A stretch of 64,000 nt of DNA, taken from assembly GCA_023458095.1 (NCBI GenBank), contig JAEXAS010000003.1, forward strand, positions 1-64,000. Direction: 5' to 3'. Source of the stretch: Actinomycetes bacterium (lineage in GTDB: Bacteria; Actinomycetota; Actinomycetes; Propionibacteriales; Propionibacteriaceae). The notes below the pieces were generated by a model. The model did no database searches, had not been told where the DNA came from, and saw only the letters and a list, made by a program, of their open reading frames with translations. Shown piece after piece: positions 49,666-57,939 of this stretch; the stretch's first letter is position 1; the number at the start of each line of letters is the position of its first letter. Both the position numbers and the translations under genes were made by a program.

Positions 49666-50846
49666 CAGCGGTCCTCGTCCTCGTGGGTGGTCAGAGGCGT
49701 CAACTGGCTTGAATCGCCGGGCGCCGCACCGCTGGGTGGCACTGCAGCGGTGCCGTCCCGGTCGAGGTGCTCGGCGCGGTAGCCGATCAGCTTGATCTTG
49801 TCCCGCTTGGTCTTCTTGTCCTGCTTTCCCTGTCCATGGGCGGCTGCCGCGCCAGCGCGGGCTGTGCTGCCTCGGCCAGCACCTGCTGCGCCGCCTCGTG
49901 AGCCGTTGGCAGCGTTGGACAGGATTCCGCCGCGGGGAGCAGTATTGGCCGAAGCGGCGCCGGCCGCCCCGCGCATCCCGAGACTGGAGGCCGAGCCGGC
50001 ACCGGTCACACCCAGCGGGGAACCGGCCGCGCGTAGTTGCGCCAGGGAGCGTGCAGCCAGGCCGGTCGCACCAACCCCGATCATGCCCCCGAACATTGAG
50101 CTGCTGCCGGAGGTTGGGGTGTGGACGTAGCCGTCGCCCCAGCGCGGATCGTCACGGTCGGCCACCGACGGCGGTTGATAGCCCGCCACCGGTTTGCCCT
50201 TGGGAGTGCTCGGCACAAGCGGAGGGTATGACGCATCTGTGTCGGGGATATCCGCTCTCGGCGGTTTCACGACATGAGGTGAACGCGTTCCAGTGGTAGG
50301 AGACGTCGAGGGTTTTGGTGCGGAACTCGACGGTGCTTCGTAGACAGGGGTTTCAATGAGCTCGACCTGCCGTTCTACGGCCGTGTTCATGGTGCTCAGC
50401 GTCGCCTTAGCGATCTGGTCGCGCTTTGCGTCGCGATCAGCGCTGAGCTGAGCCAGGTACGCATCAGCCGTGATCTCATTTCCCTGGGCATCGACGTAGG
50501 GCCCATGGGTTCGAACGTATTGATCCTCGTAGGGAGTGATCAAGGTGTCTGCGAGCTTGTCCTGTTTGGCTTTGGCGGTTTCCATCGCGTCGCGCGCCAA
50601 GTCGTGCCGCGCGACGGCGGTTGCCAGTTCGTCGGCCTTGGCCTGCAGCCGAGTATCAAAATCGTCGAGCCAGTTCATGGCGGCGGTGGCGGTGCGTCCA
50701 TTGAACCCGGGGTCCTTGCGGTAGGTGGCGGAAGCCTGCCTGCACGACTCGATGAGGTCCACGATCTTCTGATAAGCCGCAGCCTCATCGTCATTGGCGT
50801 ATTGCAGATTGGCGACTGCAGTCAACTTGTCGTAGTAGGTGCCCAC
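49662..50846 (-). CDS. Large ESX-associated protein, helical N-terminus and Gly/Ala-rich tail
   Basis: The GTG at 50846 is used: it follows GAGGAA and the stop of the upstream gene. The 394-residue protein has a long alpha-helical, charged first half (about 1-165; helical hairpin resembling large WXG/PPE-type substrates). A Pro/Ser/Thr linker and a Gly/Ala/Ser-rich region with a conserved-looking GGMIGVGATGLAARSL patch follow. The tail is basic, then acidic. Its place between mycosins and a WXG-like gene suggests a secreted substrate or chaperone. No enzyme motif was found. Confidence 0.7.
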   Translation of the reverse strand: MGTYYDKLTAVANLQYANDDEAAAYQKIVDLIESCRQASATYRKDPGFNGRTATAAMNWLDDFDTRLQAKADELATAVARHDLARDAMETAKAKQDKLADTLITPYEDQYVRTHGPYVDAQGNEITADAYLAQLSADRDAKRDQIAKATLSTMNTAVERQVELIETPVYEAPSSSAPKPSTSPTTGTRSPHVVKPPRADIPDTDASYPPLVPSTPKGKPVAGYQPPSVADRDDPRWGDGYVHTPTSGSSSMFGGMIGVGATGLAARSLAQLRAAGSPLGVTGAGSASSLGMRGAAGAASANTAPRGGILSNAANGSRGGAAGAGRGSTARAGAAAAHGQGKQDKKTKRDKIKLIGYRAEHLDRDGTAAVPPSGAAPGDSSQLTPLTTHEDEDRW

Positions 50847-50854
50847 GTGATTCC

Positions 50855-51382
50855 TCAGCTTTTCGGAATAGTCGGGAAGGTGTAAGGCGGGGTGGCTGTG
50901 CACACCTTGTCGCCACCGGTAAGGCCCTGCATCAGCGTGACTCCCGGCGCGCTGAAGGTCGTCGAGTTGCCGTTAAGCAGTGAGTCGCTTGTTGGGCCGG
51001 GGGTGCCTGTGTTGTTGGGGTTGCCGTTGGCCGTATCGGCACCCGACTCGTGGTCGGCGCGCCTGTCGAGGATCTTCTGGGCGGTCGCGGAGTCGGTGTC
51101 CTTCGTTGTGAACTCGGCGACGACAGTCTTCACGGTCTTGAGGTACGCATCGAGTTCCGCCTTAAGTGCGGTGATGTCGGTTTGCGCAGTACCCAACACT
51201 AATTGGTACCTGCGGTTGAAGGCGTCAGGCCCGCGTTCAACTCCCCATTTGGCCTCGGTCTGAGCCGCACTCATGGTCTGAACTTGATCGGCGACGGTCC
51301 CAACCTGATCGGTCACCGGCTCAAGTTCCTTTTCGGCCTTCTTGGCGGCGCCGGGCTCGACTGCAAGATCGCTCCCACTCAT
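50855..51382 (-). CDS. WXG-like candidate ESX substrate
   Basis: The 175-residue protein has a helical first 110 residues with a KWGVERG turn (about 45-51) between two predicted helices, similar in plan to WXG100 proteins. A low-complexity Asn/Thr/Ser-rich tail follows. It heads the leftward set substrate-substrate-mycosin-mycosin. It could pair with the large helical protein downstream. The upstream gap to nadC (51383-51514) shows no clear signal. Confidence 0.6.
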   Translation of the reverse strand: MSGSDLAVEPGAAKKAEKELEPVTDQVGTVADQVQTMSAAQTEAKWGVERGPDAFNRRYQLVLGTAQTDITALKAELDAYLKTVKTVVAEFTTKDTDSATAQKILDRRADHESGADTANGNPNNTGTPGPTSDSLLNGNSTTFSAPGVTLMQGLTGGDKVCTATPPYTFPTIPKS

Positions 51383-51514
51383 CTCAACCTCACAATACGG
51401 AGTTCTGTGGACACTGATGAGATTAGGGGATCAGCGTTCTCTTCCCAAGTCGAGGCCGGTGGGATTTCACGTTCTGGGGAGAACTCCCCGGAACCGACGC
51501 AATAACGTGGTGAA

Positions 51515-52372
51515 TCAGTCGCTCACGTAATCCAGGCCAATATCTAGAACCGCAGCCGAATGGGTCAACCAGCCCACCGAGATCAGATCGACCCCCGCTT
51601 CGGCGATCGGTACGGCGGTGCTGCCGGTGATCCGTCCCGAGGCTTCGGTCACGAGTCGGCCGTCCACCATGGTGACTGCTTGGCGCAGCAGCTCTGGGCC
51701 CATATTGTCCAACAGCACGGCGTCGGCGCCGCTTTCGAGAAGCTCGGCGAGCTGGTCGAGGGTGTCAACCTCCACCTCGATCTTCACCATGTGGCCCACG
51801 TGGGCTTTGGCCGCGGTGACGGCGGCGGTGATGCCGCCGGCCACAGCAACGTGATTGTCCTTGATGAGCACCGCATCATCCAGACCAAAGCGGTGATTGG
51901 AGCCGCCGCCAGCAACGACCGCATGCTTCTGCAGTGCGCGCAGGCCCGGAATGGTCTTGCGGGTATCGGCCACCTTCGTGGTTGTGTGGGCAATGGCGTC
52001 GGCAATCGATGCGGTGCCGGTGGCCACTCCGGACAGGTGTCCCAGGAAGTTCAAAGCCGTACGCTCACCGCTCAACAAGCCGCGGGCGGGTCCGCTGGCG
52101 TATCCGATGACCGTGCCCGGCTCGACTCGGCTGCCGTCGGGCAGCAACTCGGTGACAGCTATGCGGGGGTCGATCAGTTCCCAGGCGAGTTGGGCACAGG
52201 CGGTTCCAGCGATGACGCCGGTCTCACGCGCCACCAACGCCACCCGGGCCTGAGCCTCGGGACTGATCACCGCATCGGTGGTCACATCTCCGGCACGGCC
52301 GAGATCCTCCAAGAGGGCAGCGCGCACCAGGGGTTCGATGACGACGCGCGGCAGGCTGCGCAATCGACTCAT
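51515..52372 (-). CDS. nadC: Nicotinate-nucleotide pyrophosphorylase (quinolinate phosphoribosyltransferase)
   Basis: The 285-residue protein is full-length. Signatures are ADTRKTIPGLRALQKHAV (about 133-150), GGGSNHRFGLDDAVLIKDNH (about 153-172) and IEVEVD (about 195). It turns quinolinate and PRPP into nicotinate mononucleotide. The ATG overlaps the nadB stop, so nadA-nadB-nadC form one operon. Confidence 0.95.
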   Translation of the reverse strand: MSRLRSLPRVVIEPLVRAALLEDLGRAGDVTTDAVISPEAQARVALVARETGVIAGTACAQLAWELIDPRIAVTELLPDGSRVEPGTVIGYASGPARGLLSGERTALNFLGHLSGVATGTASIADAIAHTTTKVADTRKTIPGLRALQKHAVVAGGGSNHRFGLDDAVLIKDNHVAVAGGITAAVTAAKAHVGHMVKIEVEVDTLDQLAELLESGADAVLLDNMGPELLRQAVTMVDGRLVTEASGRITGSTAVPIAEAGVDLISVGWLTHSAAVLDIGLDYVSD

Positions 52373-53928
52373 GCAACGGCTCCGATCGGCTCGGTGGTGG
52401 TTGAGGCCGCCGGGTCACCGGCGATCACCAGATGGTGCCCGATCTCGGCACGCTGCGTGAAATCGGTGCGAGCATGCCCGCCCCGGGACTCCCGGCGGAG
52501 CAGGGCGGCCTCTACCAACAGATAGCCGACCAGGCCGACATCGTGATGCCGCAGGGGGGCCAACTCTGCCAAAGCTGCCTTGAGTGTTTCGGCGTCGCGC
52601 AGCACTCCCGCCGCGGCCGAGACAATGCGTCGCACCTGCTCAGCAATCCGATCCGGTGCAGGCACTTCGGATGGCACTTGGTGCAGCCCGGGCGGGGAAG
52701 CAGGTGCGCCGAGCTCCAGATCGAGGCTCTTCCAATGCTGGGCGACCCAGCGTCCGCATACGACGGCCTCCAGCAGCGAATTCGACGCCAGCCGGTTCGC
52801 GCCGTGCAACCCGGTGGACGCCACCTCGCCGGCGGCATAGAGGCCCGCAACGTCGGTGCGTCCAGCCAGATCCACGCGGACGCCACCCATGTGGTAATGC
52901 GCAGCCGGACGCACCGGCAAGAGCTGCGTGACCGGATCGATGCCGGCTTCCAGAGCCATCTCGGTGATGGAGCCGAACAACTCGGGGAACTGCGGCCCCG
53001 GGTGCTGACGGGCGTCGAGGAAGACTCGGCGTCCGGCCTGCAGGGCTGCCCACTCGGCACGAGAGACCACGTCGCGGGCCGACAGTGGGTCGTCGATGAT
53101 GCGCTGGCCATGCTCGTCGACCAGAATTGCGCCTTCGCCGCGAACTGCCTCGCTGACCAGGGGCATCGGGTCGATTCCCACGTCCAGGGCGGTCGGATGG
53201 AACTGCACCATCTCGATATCGCGCAGTGTTGCGCCTGCGCGATGAGCCAGCGCCAAGCCCTGGCCCCGCGAAGACAGCGGGTTGGTGGTGTGTTCGAACA
53301 GTCCACCGATGCCGCCGGTGGCCAGCAACACCTCGCTGGTCCGCAACTCAACCATTCCCGCTGCGGTGCGTACCAAAACGCCCGTTACGCCATCGGGTCC
53401 TGTGAGAATCTCGGTGGCGATGGCGTATTCCCACAGCGACACCGACGCGGTGCGCTGGGCGGCGGCGAGCATGGTGCGAAGGAGCTCCGCACCCGTGGCG
53501 TCGCCGGCGTGCACGATTCGGCGACGGCCGTGAGCTCCTTCCAGACCGAGAATGAGGTTGCCCTCGGGATCGTGATCGAACTGAGCTCCCTGCTCGGCGA
53601 GCCACTCGATGGCCTCCGGGGCGGCGGCGGTGATGGCTGCCACGGCTTCGGGCTCACACAGGCCCGCACCTGCGGCCAGCGTGTCGGCGCTGTGCAGGTC
53701 GGCATTGTCGTCGGCACCCATGGACGCCGCCACGCCGCCCTGAGCCCAGCCGGTCGAGGTGCCCACGCTGAGCGCGCCGGCGCTGAGCACGACGCAGGGC
53801 TGCGGGGCGAGTTCGACGGCAGCGCTGAGTCCAGCCAGGCCGGCCCCGATAATGACCGGCCCGCCAGCCTCAATGACGGTCGGACTGTGGGTCGCTCGGG
53901 TGGTGCCGGCTCCAGGGCGAGGCGTCAC
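52369..53928 (-). CDS. nadB: L-aspartate oxidase
   Basis: The GTG at 53928 overlaps the nadA stop (GTGA); the longer upstream frame is a shadow of nadA. The 519-residue flavoprotein has the FAD-binding VIIGAGLAGLSAAVEL (about 24-39), GTSTGWAQGGVAASMG (about 56-71), the substrate-site HPTAL and HYHMGGV (about 348-354) and SNSLLEAVV. It oxidises aspartate to iminoaspartate for quinolinate synthase. Confidence 0.95.
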   Translation of the reverse strand: MTPRPGAGTTRATHSPTVIEAGGPVIIGAGLAGLSAAVELAPQPCVVLSAGALSVGTSTGWAQGGVAASMGADDNADLHSADTLAAGAGLCEPEAVAAITAAAPEAIEWLAEQGAQFDHDPEGNLILGLEGAHGRRRIVHAGDATGAELLRTMLAAAQRTASVSLWEYAIATEILTGPDGVTGVLVRTAAGMVELRTSEVLLATGGIGGLFEHTTNPLSSRGQGLALAHRAGATLRDIEMVQFHPTALDVGIDPMPLVSEAVRGEGAILVDEHGQRIIDDPLSARDVVSRAEWAALQAGRRVFLDARQHPGPQFPELFGSITEMALEAGIDPVTQLLPVRPAAHYHMGGVRVDLAGRTDVAGLYAAGEVASTGLHGANRLASNSLLEAVVCGRWVAQHWKSLDLELGAPASPPGLHQVPSEVPAPDRIAEQVRRIVSAAAGVLRDAETLKAALAELAPLRHHDVGLVGYLLVEAALLRRESRGGHARTDFTQRAEIGHHLVIAGDPAASTTTEPIGAVA

Positions 53929-54908
53929 TTGGTCACCTTCACTTCCAACATCCGGGTAACCGCTGCCCGGGCGCGGTCGGCCACCTCGTCGGGGACGGTG
54001 ACTTCGTGGGTCATAGTCTCCAGGGCATGCCGGATGCTGCCCAAGGTGTTGCGTTTCATATGCGGACACAGATTGCACGGGCGCACGAAGTCGGTGTCTG
54101 GGAACTGCTGGGCGACGTTGTCGCTCATCGAGCATTCGGTGATCAGAGCCACCTTCTTGGGGTGATTCTGAGCCACGAAGTCGACCATCTGCGCGGTTGA
54201 TCCGGCAAAGTCGGCGGCATCGATCACCGGCGGTGGGCATTCGGGGTGTGCGACCACGGTCACGCCGGGGTAGCCGTCGCGAATATCGGCGATATCGGAC
54301 GGGGTGAACCGCTCGTGCACCTCGCAGGCTCCCGGGTGGGTGATGACCTCCACACCGGTGAGCTTGGCCACGTTCGCGGCCAGGTATTGGTCGGGGATCA
54401 TGATGACCTGTGGGACGCCGAGGCTCTCGATGACGCCCACCGCATTGCCGGAGGTGCAGCAGATATCGGATTCGGCCTTCACCGCCGCCGAGGTGTTCAC
54501 ATAGGTGACGACCGGCACGCCGGGGTGGGCGGCGCGCAGGGCGCGCACGTCGTCGGCGGTGATCGACTCCGCGAGCGAACAGCCTGAGCGCAGATCGGGG
54601 ATCAACACTGTCTTGGACGGGTTCAGCAGCTTGGCGGTCTCAGCCATGAAGTGCACCCCCGCCAGCACGATGACCTCGGCGTCCACGTCCGTGGCTTCGC
54701 GGGCCAGGGCCAAGGAGTCGCCGGTGATGTCGGCGACGGCGTGGAAGATCTCCGGCGTCATGTAGTTATGGGCCAAGATCACCGCGTTACGCTCACGCTT
54801 GAGTCGCAGGATCGCCTCGGCGTCCTCGGCCATCGTCGCCCACTCCACCGCAGGCACAACGTGCTTGACGCGCTGATACAGATCCTCCGAAGTGAGGGTC
54901 GTCGTCAT
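53925..54908 (-). CDS. nadA: Quinolinate synthase (4Fe-4S)
   Basis: The ATG at 54908 follows AGGGAGG. The 327-residue protein has the three cluster-binding Cys residues of NadA in RSGCSLA (about 105), CCTSGNAVG (about 149) and PCNLCPHMKRN (about 290). It also has HPGACEVHERF. It condenses iminoaspartate with dihydroxyacetone phosphate to quinolinate. It is first in the operon, with a candidate NrtR operator just upstream. Confidence 0.95.
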   Translation of the reverse strand: MTTTLTSEDLYQRVKHVVPAVEWATMAEDAEAILRLKRERNAVILAHNYMTPEIFHAVADITGDSLALAREATDVDAEVIVLAGVHFMAETAKLLNPSKTVLIPDLRSGCSLAESITADDVRALRAAHPGVPVVTYVNTSAAVKAESDICCTSGNAVGVIESLGVPQVIMIPDQYLAANVAKLTGVEVITHPGACEVHERFTPSDIADIRDGYPGVTVVAHPECPPPVIDAADFAGSTAQMVDFVAQNHPKKVALITECSMSDNVAQQFPDTDFVRPCNLCPHMKRNTLGSIRHALETMTHEVTVPDEVADRARAAVTRMLEVKVTK

Positions 54909-54929
54909 GGGAACCTCCCTATTCCGCAC

Positions 54930-54950
54930 TTATGCTACAACTGAGCAAAA
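54930..54950. promoter_or_regulatory. Candidate NrtR operator upstream of nadA
   Basis: TTATGCT (54930-54936) and AGCAAAA (54944-54950) form a near-perfect dyad (one mismatch) with a 7-base spacer, 21 bases in all. It lies 22 bases upstream of the nadA ATG and within the gap to the nrtR gene. NrtR sites are typically 21-base palindromes controlling NAD genes. No consensus was available to compare. Confidence 0.4.
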
Positions 54951-55034
54951 GCACATCCGCAAGTCGACCATCCACCAGGTGGATCAAATACCTACTCGCC
55001 AGCCCTCCCAGACGCCGCCCGGACGCCGTCGATC

Positions 55035-55094
55035 CGCTCCCAAAAGTGGCAGAAGCTCCCGAAGGTTCGGGAGCTTCTGCCACTTTTGGGAGCG
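55035..55094. repeat. Long perfect hairpin repeat, family copy 2
   Basis: A 29-bp perfect inverted repeat (55035-55063 with 55066-55094, two-base GG loop) begins CGCTCCCAAAAG and has the inner core GCTCCCGAA/TTCGGGAGC. It lies 20 bases 3' of the nrtR stop on the minus strand, between nrtR and nadA. It shares its outer and inner cores with the hairpin at 40042. No U-run follows. Confidence 0.92.
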
Positions 55095-55113
55095 TCTGGG
55101 GAACAGCAGGGGG

Positions 55114-56007
55114 TTACTGGGCGCGGGAGGTGGGGAGTTTGGTGCCGGCGACGCTGCGCTCGGCGAGCACCTGGCGGCGGAAGCGGTACAGACGGGCGGG
55201 GCGTCCGCCGGTTTGAGCCAGAGTGCTTCCGGTCTCTTCGACAAGCTCCTGCTGCTCGACCACCCGGCGGAAATTCTGGGTGTGGACCTGCTGACCGGCC
55301 AGCGCTTCCACGCACGCCTGAAGCTGCCGCAGTGTGAACTGGGCAGGTAGTAACTCGAAGACCACCGGACGGTAGCTGATCTTGGCGCGCAGCCGAGCCA
55401 GGCCGGTCGCCAAGACTCGGCGATGGTCACCGAGCATGCGCCGACCCGGGGCCAGCAGTGATTCGGAGGCGATCGGGGATTCGGGCACCAACCCGGCTTC
55501 GTACAGCAACTCGTAGCGTTGCAGGACCAGGTCCGGTCGCCAGGGACGTCCGTTCAGGCCAAAGGTGATCGCCACTCGCCGGTGTCGCTCCTCGCTGAGT
55601 GCGGGATCAGCCTTGGCCCACTGCAGCAGTGGCGCGGCGAGTTGGTCCTCAACGACTTCGGCACCATTGCGGCGATCCTCCCAGCCGAAGAGGTCGTACC
55701 AGCATTGCCAATCGCCGATGCCCGGCGCGCCTTGGGTGGTCAGTCCCAGGTACGACACCGAGATCTCGCGGCCGCTGTCTGTGCGATCCACATCGGCGAA
55801 GGTGTAGAGCTGTTCCAAGTAGCCGAGTTCGCGCCCGGTCTGTTCCTCCACCCAGGCGCGGGTGGCCTGCTGCAAAGAACGGTGGCTGGGTAGCAGCGGA
55901 CCCGACGGCAAGCGGAGGGGATCGTTGAGAGTGAGTACGCACGGCGCCCCGTCGACCATGGCAACCACCACAGCCAGCACCTCGGCGCTCACCGGTACGC
56001 CCGACAT
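55114..56007 (-). CDS. nrtR: NrtR-type Nudix-related transcriptional regulator of NAD synthesis
   Basis: The ATG at 56007 follows AAGGGAG. The 297-residue protein has a Nudix-like N-terminal domain (about 1-150) with a degenerate Nudix box (LPSGPLLPSHRSL then RAWVEEQTGRELG, about 40-72). A winged helix follows (about 205-285; FTLRQLQACVEALAG, NFRRVV, GRPARLYRF). This is the NrtR plan, where the Nudix domain senses ADP-ribose or NAD intermediates and the wing binds DNA. It lies immediately upstream of nadABC on the same strand. Confidence 0.85.
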   Translation of the reverse strand: MSGVPVSAEVLAVVVAMVDGAPCVLTLNDPLRLPSGPLLPSHRSLQQATRAWVEEQTGRELGYLEQLYTFADVDRTDSGREISVSYLGLTTQGAPGIGDWQCWYDLFGWEDRRNGAEVVEDQLAAPLLQWAKADPALSEERHRRVAITFGLNGRPWRPDLVLQRYELLYEAGLVPESPIASESLLAPGRRMLGDHRRVLATGLARLRAKISYRPVVFELLPAQFTLRQLQACVEALAGQQVHTQNFRRVVEQQELVEETGSTLAQTGGRPARLYRFRRQVLAERSVAGTKLPTSRAQ

Positions 56008-56085
56008 TGCGCTCCCTTCGTCGGGGTCAGGATATCGGCGCTCACCCACCGGTCGGACGTATCGGTGAGCTTGTAGGCTCAGGTC

Positions 56086-57894
56086 ATGCGACGTTGGACG
56101 AGGGTGTTAGCTGCGTTTGTGATCAGCGTGGGGTGGCTGGTCCTGGTTCCTGGGACGGCTCGCGCCGAGGGAGAGAACTGGCGAATCCCGACCTACGACG
56201 TGGTCGCGTCGGTCGACAAGGCCGGGGTCACCACCGTCGCGATCACCATGGCTTTCGACTTCGGAAGCGAAGCTGGCCATGGGCCCTATGTCGTCCTGCC
56301 GCTGCAGCAAATGGGGACTAGCCGCACCGGTGAGGCCGTGTGGCGCCTGTACACCTACAAGCTTGGTGAGATTTCCAGCCCGAGCGGTGCGAACGCCGAA
56401 GTGCAAACCGATGAGTCCGACGGCAATCTAGTGATCCGAGTCGGTTCGGAGAACCAGACTTTCACCGGGGTGCAGACCTACAAGATCAGCTACACCGTGC
56501 AGGGCTTGGTAGAGCCTGATCAACAGACATCCGGGTTGGACGAGTTCAACTGGCAGGTGGTGGGTCTGGGCTGGCAGGTGCCCATCGACAAAGTGTCTGT
56601 GGCCTACTCCGGGCCCGCCGAGATCACCAAAGCCGCGTGCTTCTACTCGGTGAGTGGCACCTGTGTGGCGACTCCCCAAGGAAAGAAGGCGACCTTTACC
56701 GCGGCAAATGTCGGTAACGGCAGCGGCGTGCAGATCGTGGCGGGCTACCCGGTTGGCACTTTCGTTGGTGCTGAACCGCGCTATTCCCACCGGATGACAG
56801 TGCAGAACATGTTCCCGCTCACTGCGTTCACCGGCACCGCGGCCACATTGGTCGCCGGCGCAGGATTGTTCCTGCTGTATTGGCGTACTCGACGATCCGC
56901 CCGTGATGAGGTTTATCTGGGCTTGACCCCCGGGCTCGCGCCTGCGGCCGGCCAAGAGACCAGCATCGGCTACGACTCCACCTCTGCGCCGGTGGCGGTA
57001 GCGTTTCAGCCGCCCAAAGATGCGCGCCCAGGCGAGATCGGTACCTTGATGGACGCCACCGCCGACGACCGTGACATCACCGCAACCTTGGTCGACCTGG
57101 CCGTTCGGGGTCATCTGACCATTGAGCAGACCGGCAAGAAGGATTTCACTTTCACCCAGAAGCAGAACAGCGATGAACTCGTGGGCTATGAGTCCACCTT
57201 GGTTCGCAAGCTGTTCAGCGGTGGTAGCCCGGTCACGACCGCCGACCTGCGGGACCAGTCGTATTCGACCCTGCTGACCGACACTCGTACCGCCTTGTAT
57301 TCGAGGGTCACCAAGGAACTCCGTTGGTATGCCCAGAGTCCGCGCATGGCGCGAATCCTTGCGGTGCTCGGCGCTGTCGCCCTCATTCTGCTGGGCGGTG
57401 GTCTGAGTTTCGCCTTGGGAATCGTGGGCTGGGGTCTGGTCGGCGTCGCCGTTATCGTGATCGGCATTGGGGTGTTGATCATGAACAACAGGTTCGGGCG
57501 GCGCACCGCAGCCGGTTCGGCGGTGCTCGCTCAGGCGAAGGGCTTTGAGCTGTACCTGACCACCGCGGAGGCCGATCAGATCAAGTTCGAAGAGGGCATC
57601 GACGTCTTCTCCCGGTATCTGCCCTACGCCATGGTCTTCGGGGTCGCCGACCGCTGGACCGCGGTGTTCGAGAAGCTGGCCGCCGATGGCCGCTATACCT
57701 TCAGCCCCTACTGGTACGTGGGCTACGGCTATGGGTGGGGTGCCGGCTTCGGCATGGGGGATCTGTCCCACTCGTTGAATTCGCTGGCCAGCACGGTGTC
57801 GTCCTCTATTCAGGCCGCGAATGTCTCCACCAGTGGCGGCTCCGGCTTCTCCGGCGGCGGTGGTTTCGGTGGCGGCGGCGGTGGCGGCTGGTGA
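56086..57894 (+). CDS. DUF2207 membrane protein
   Basis: The 602-residue protein has a signal peptide (1-27) and a beta-rich DUF2207 extracytoplasmic domain (about 30-225). Membrane helices lie at about 243-266 and a pair at 425-470, and the tail is Gly-rich (GGGGFGGGGGGGW). A cytosolic segment between the helices (about 290-420) includes a winged-helix-like TLVDLAVRGHLTIEQTG. Function is unknown; it is common in Actinomycetota. It is divergent from nrtR. Confidence 0.85.
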   Translation: MRRWTRVLAAFVISVGWLVLVPGTARAEGENWRIPTYDVVASVDKAGVTTVAITMAFDFGSEAGHGPYVVLPLQQMGTSRTGEAVWRLYTYKLGEISSPSGANAEVQTDESDGNLVIRVGSENQTFTGVQTYKISYTVQGLVEPDQQTSGLDEFNWQVVGLGWQVPIDKVSVAYSGPAEITKAACFYSVSGTCVATPQGKKATFTAANVGNGSGVQIVAGYPVGTFVGAEPRYSHRMTVQNMFPLTAFTGTAATLVAGAGLFLLYWRTRRSARDEVYLGLTPGLAPAAGQETSIGYDSTSAPVAVAFQPPKDARPGEIGTLMDATADDRDITATLVDLAVRGHLTIEQTGKKDFTFTQKQNSDELVGYESTLVRKLFSGGSPVTTADLRDQSYSTLLTDTRTALYSRVTKELRWYAQSPRMARILAVLGAVALILLGGGLSFALGIVGWGLVGVAVIVIGIGVLIMNNRFGRRTAAGSAVLAQAKGFELYLTTAEADQIKFEEGIDVFSRYLPYAMVFGVADRWTAVFEKLAADGRYTFSPYWYVGYGYGWGAGFGMGDLSHSLNSLASTVSSSIQAANVSTSGGSGFSGGGGFGGGGGGGW

Positions 57895-57939
57895 CAGCGG
57901 CTGTGACCGTTCCGATCTCGATGCCGAAGGACGACTGCT

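Noticed and set aside
54909..55113. Small gene between nadA and nrtR
   Set aside because: The frames there are created by the 29-bp hairpin and have no ribosome site.
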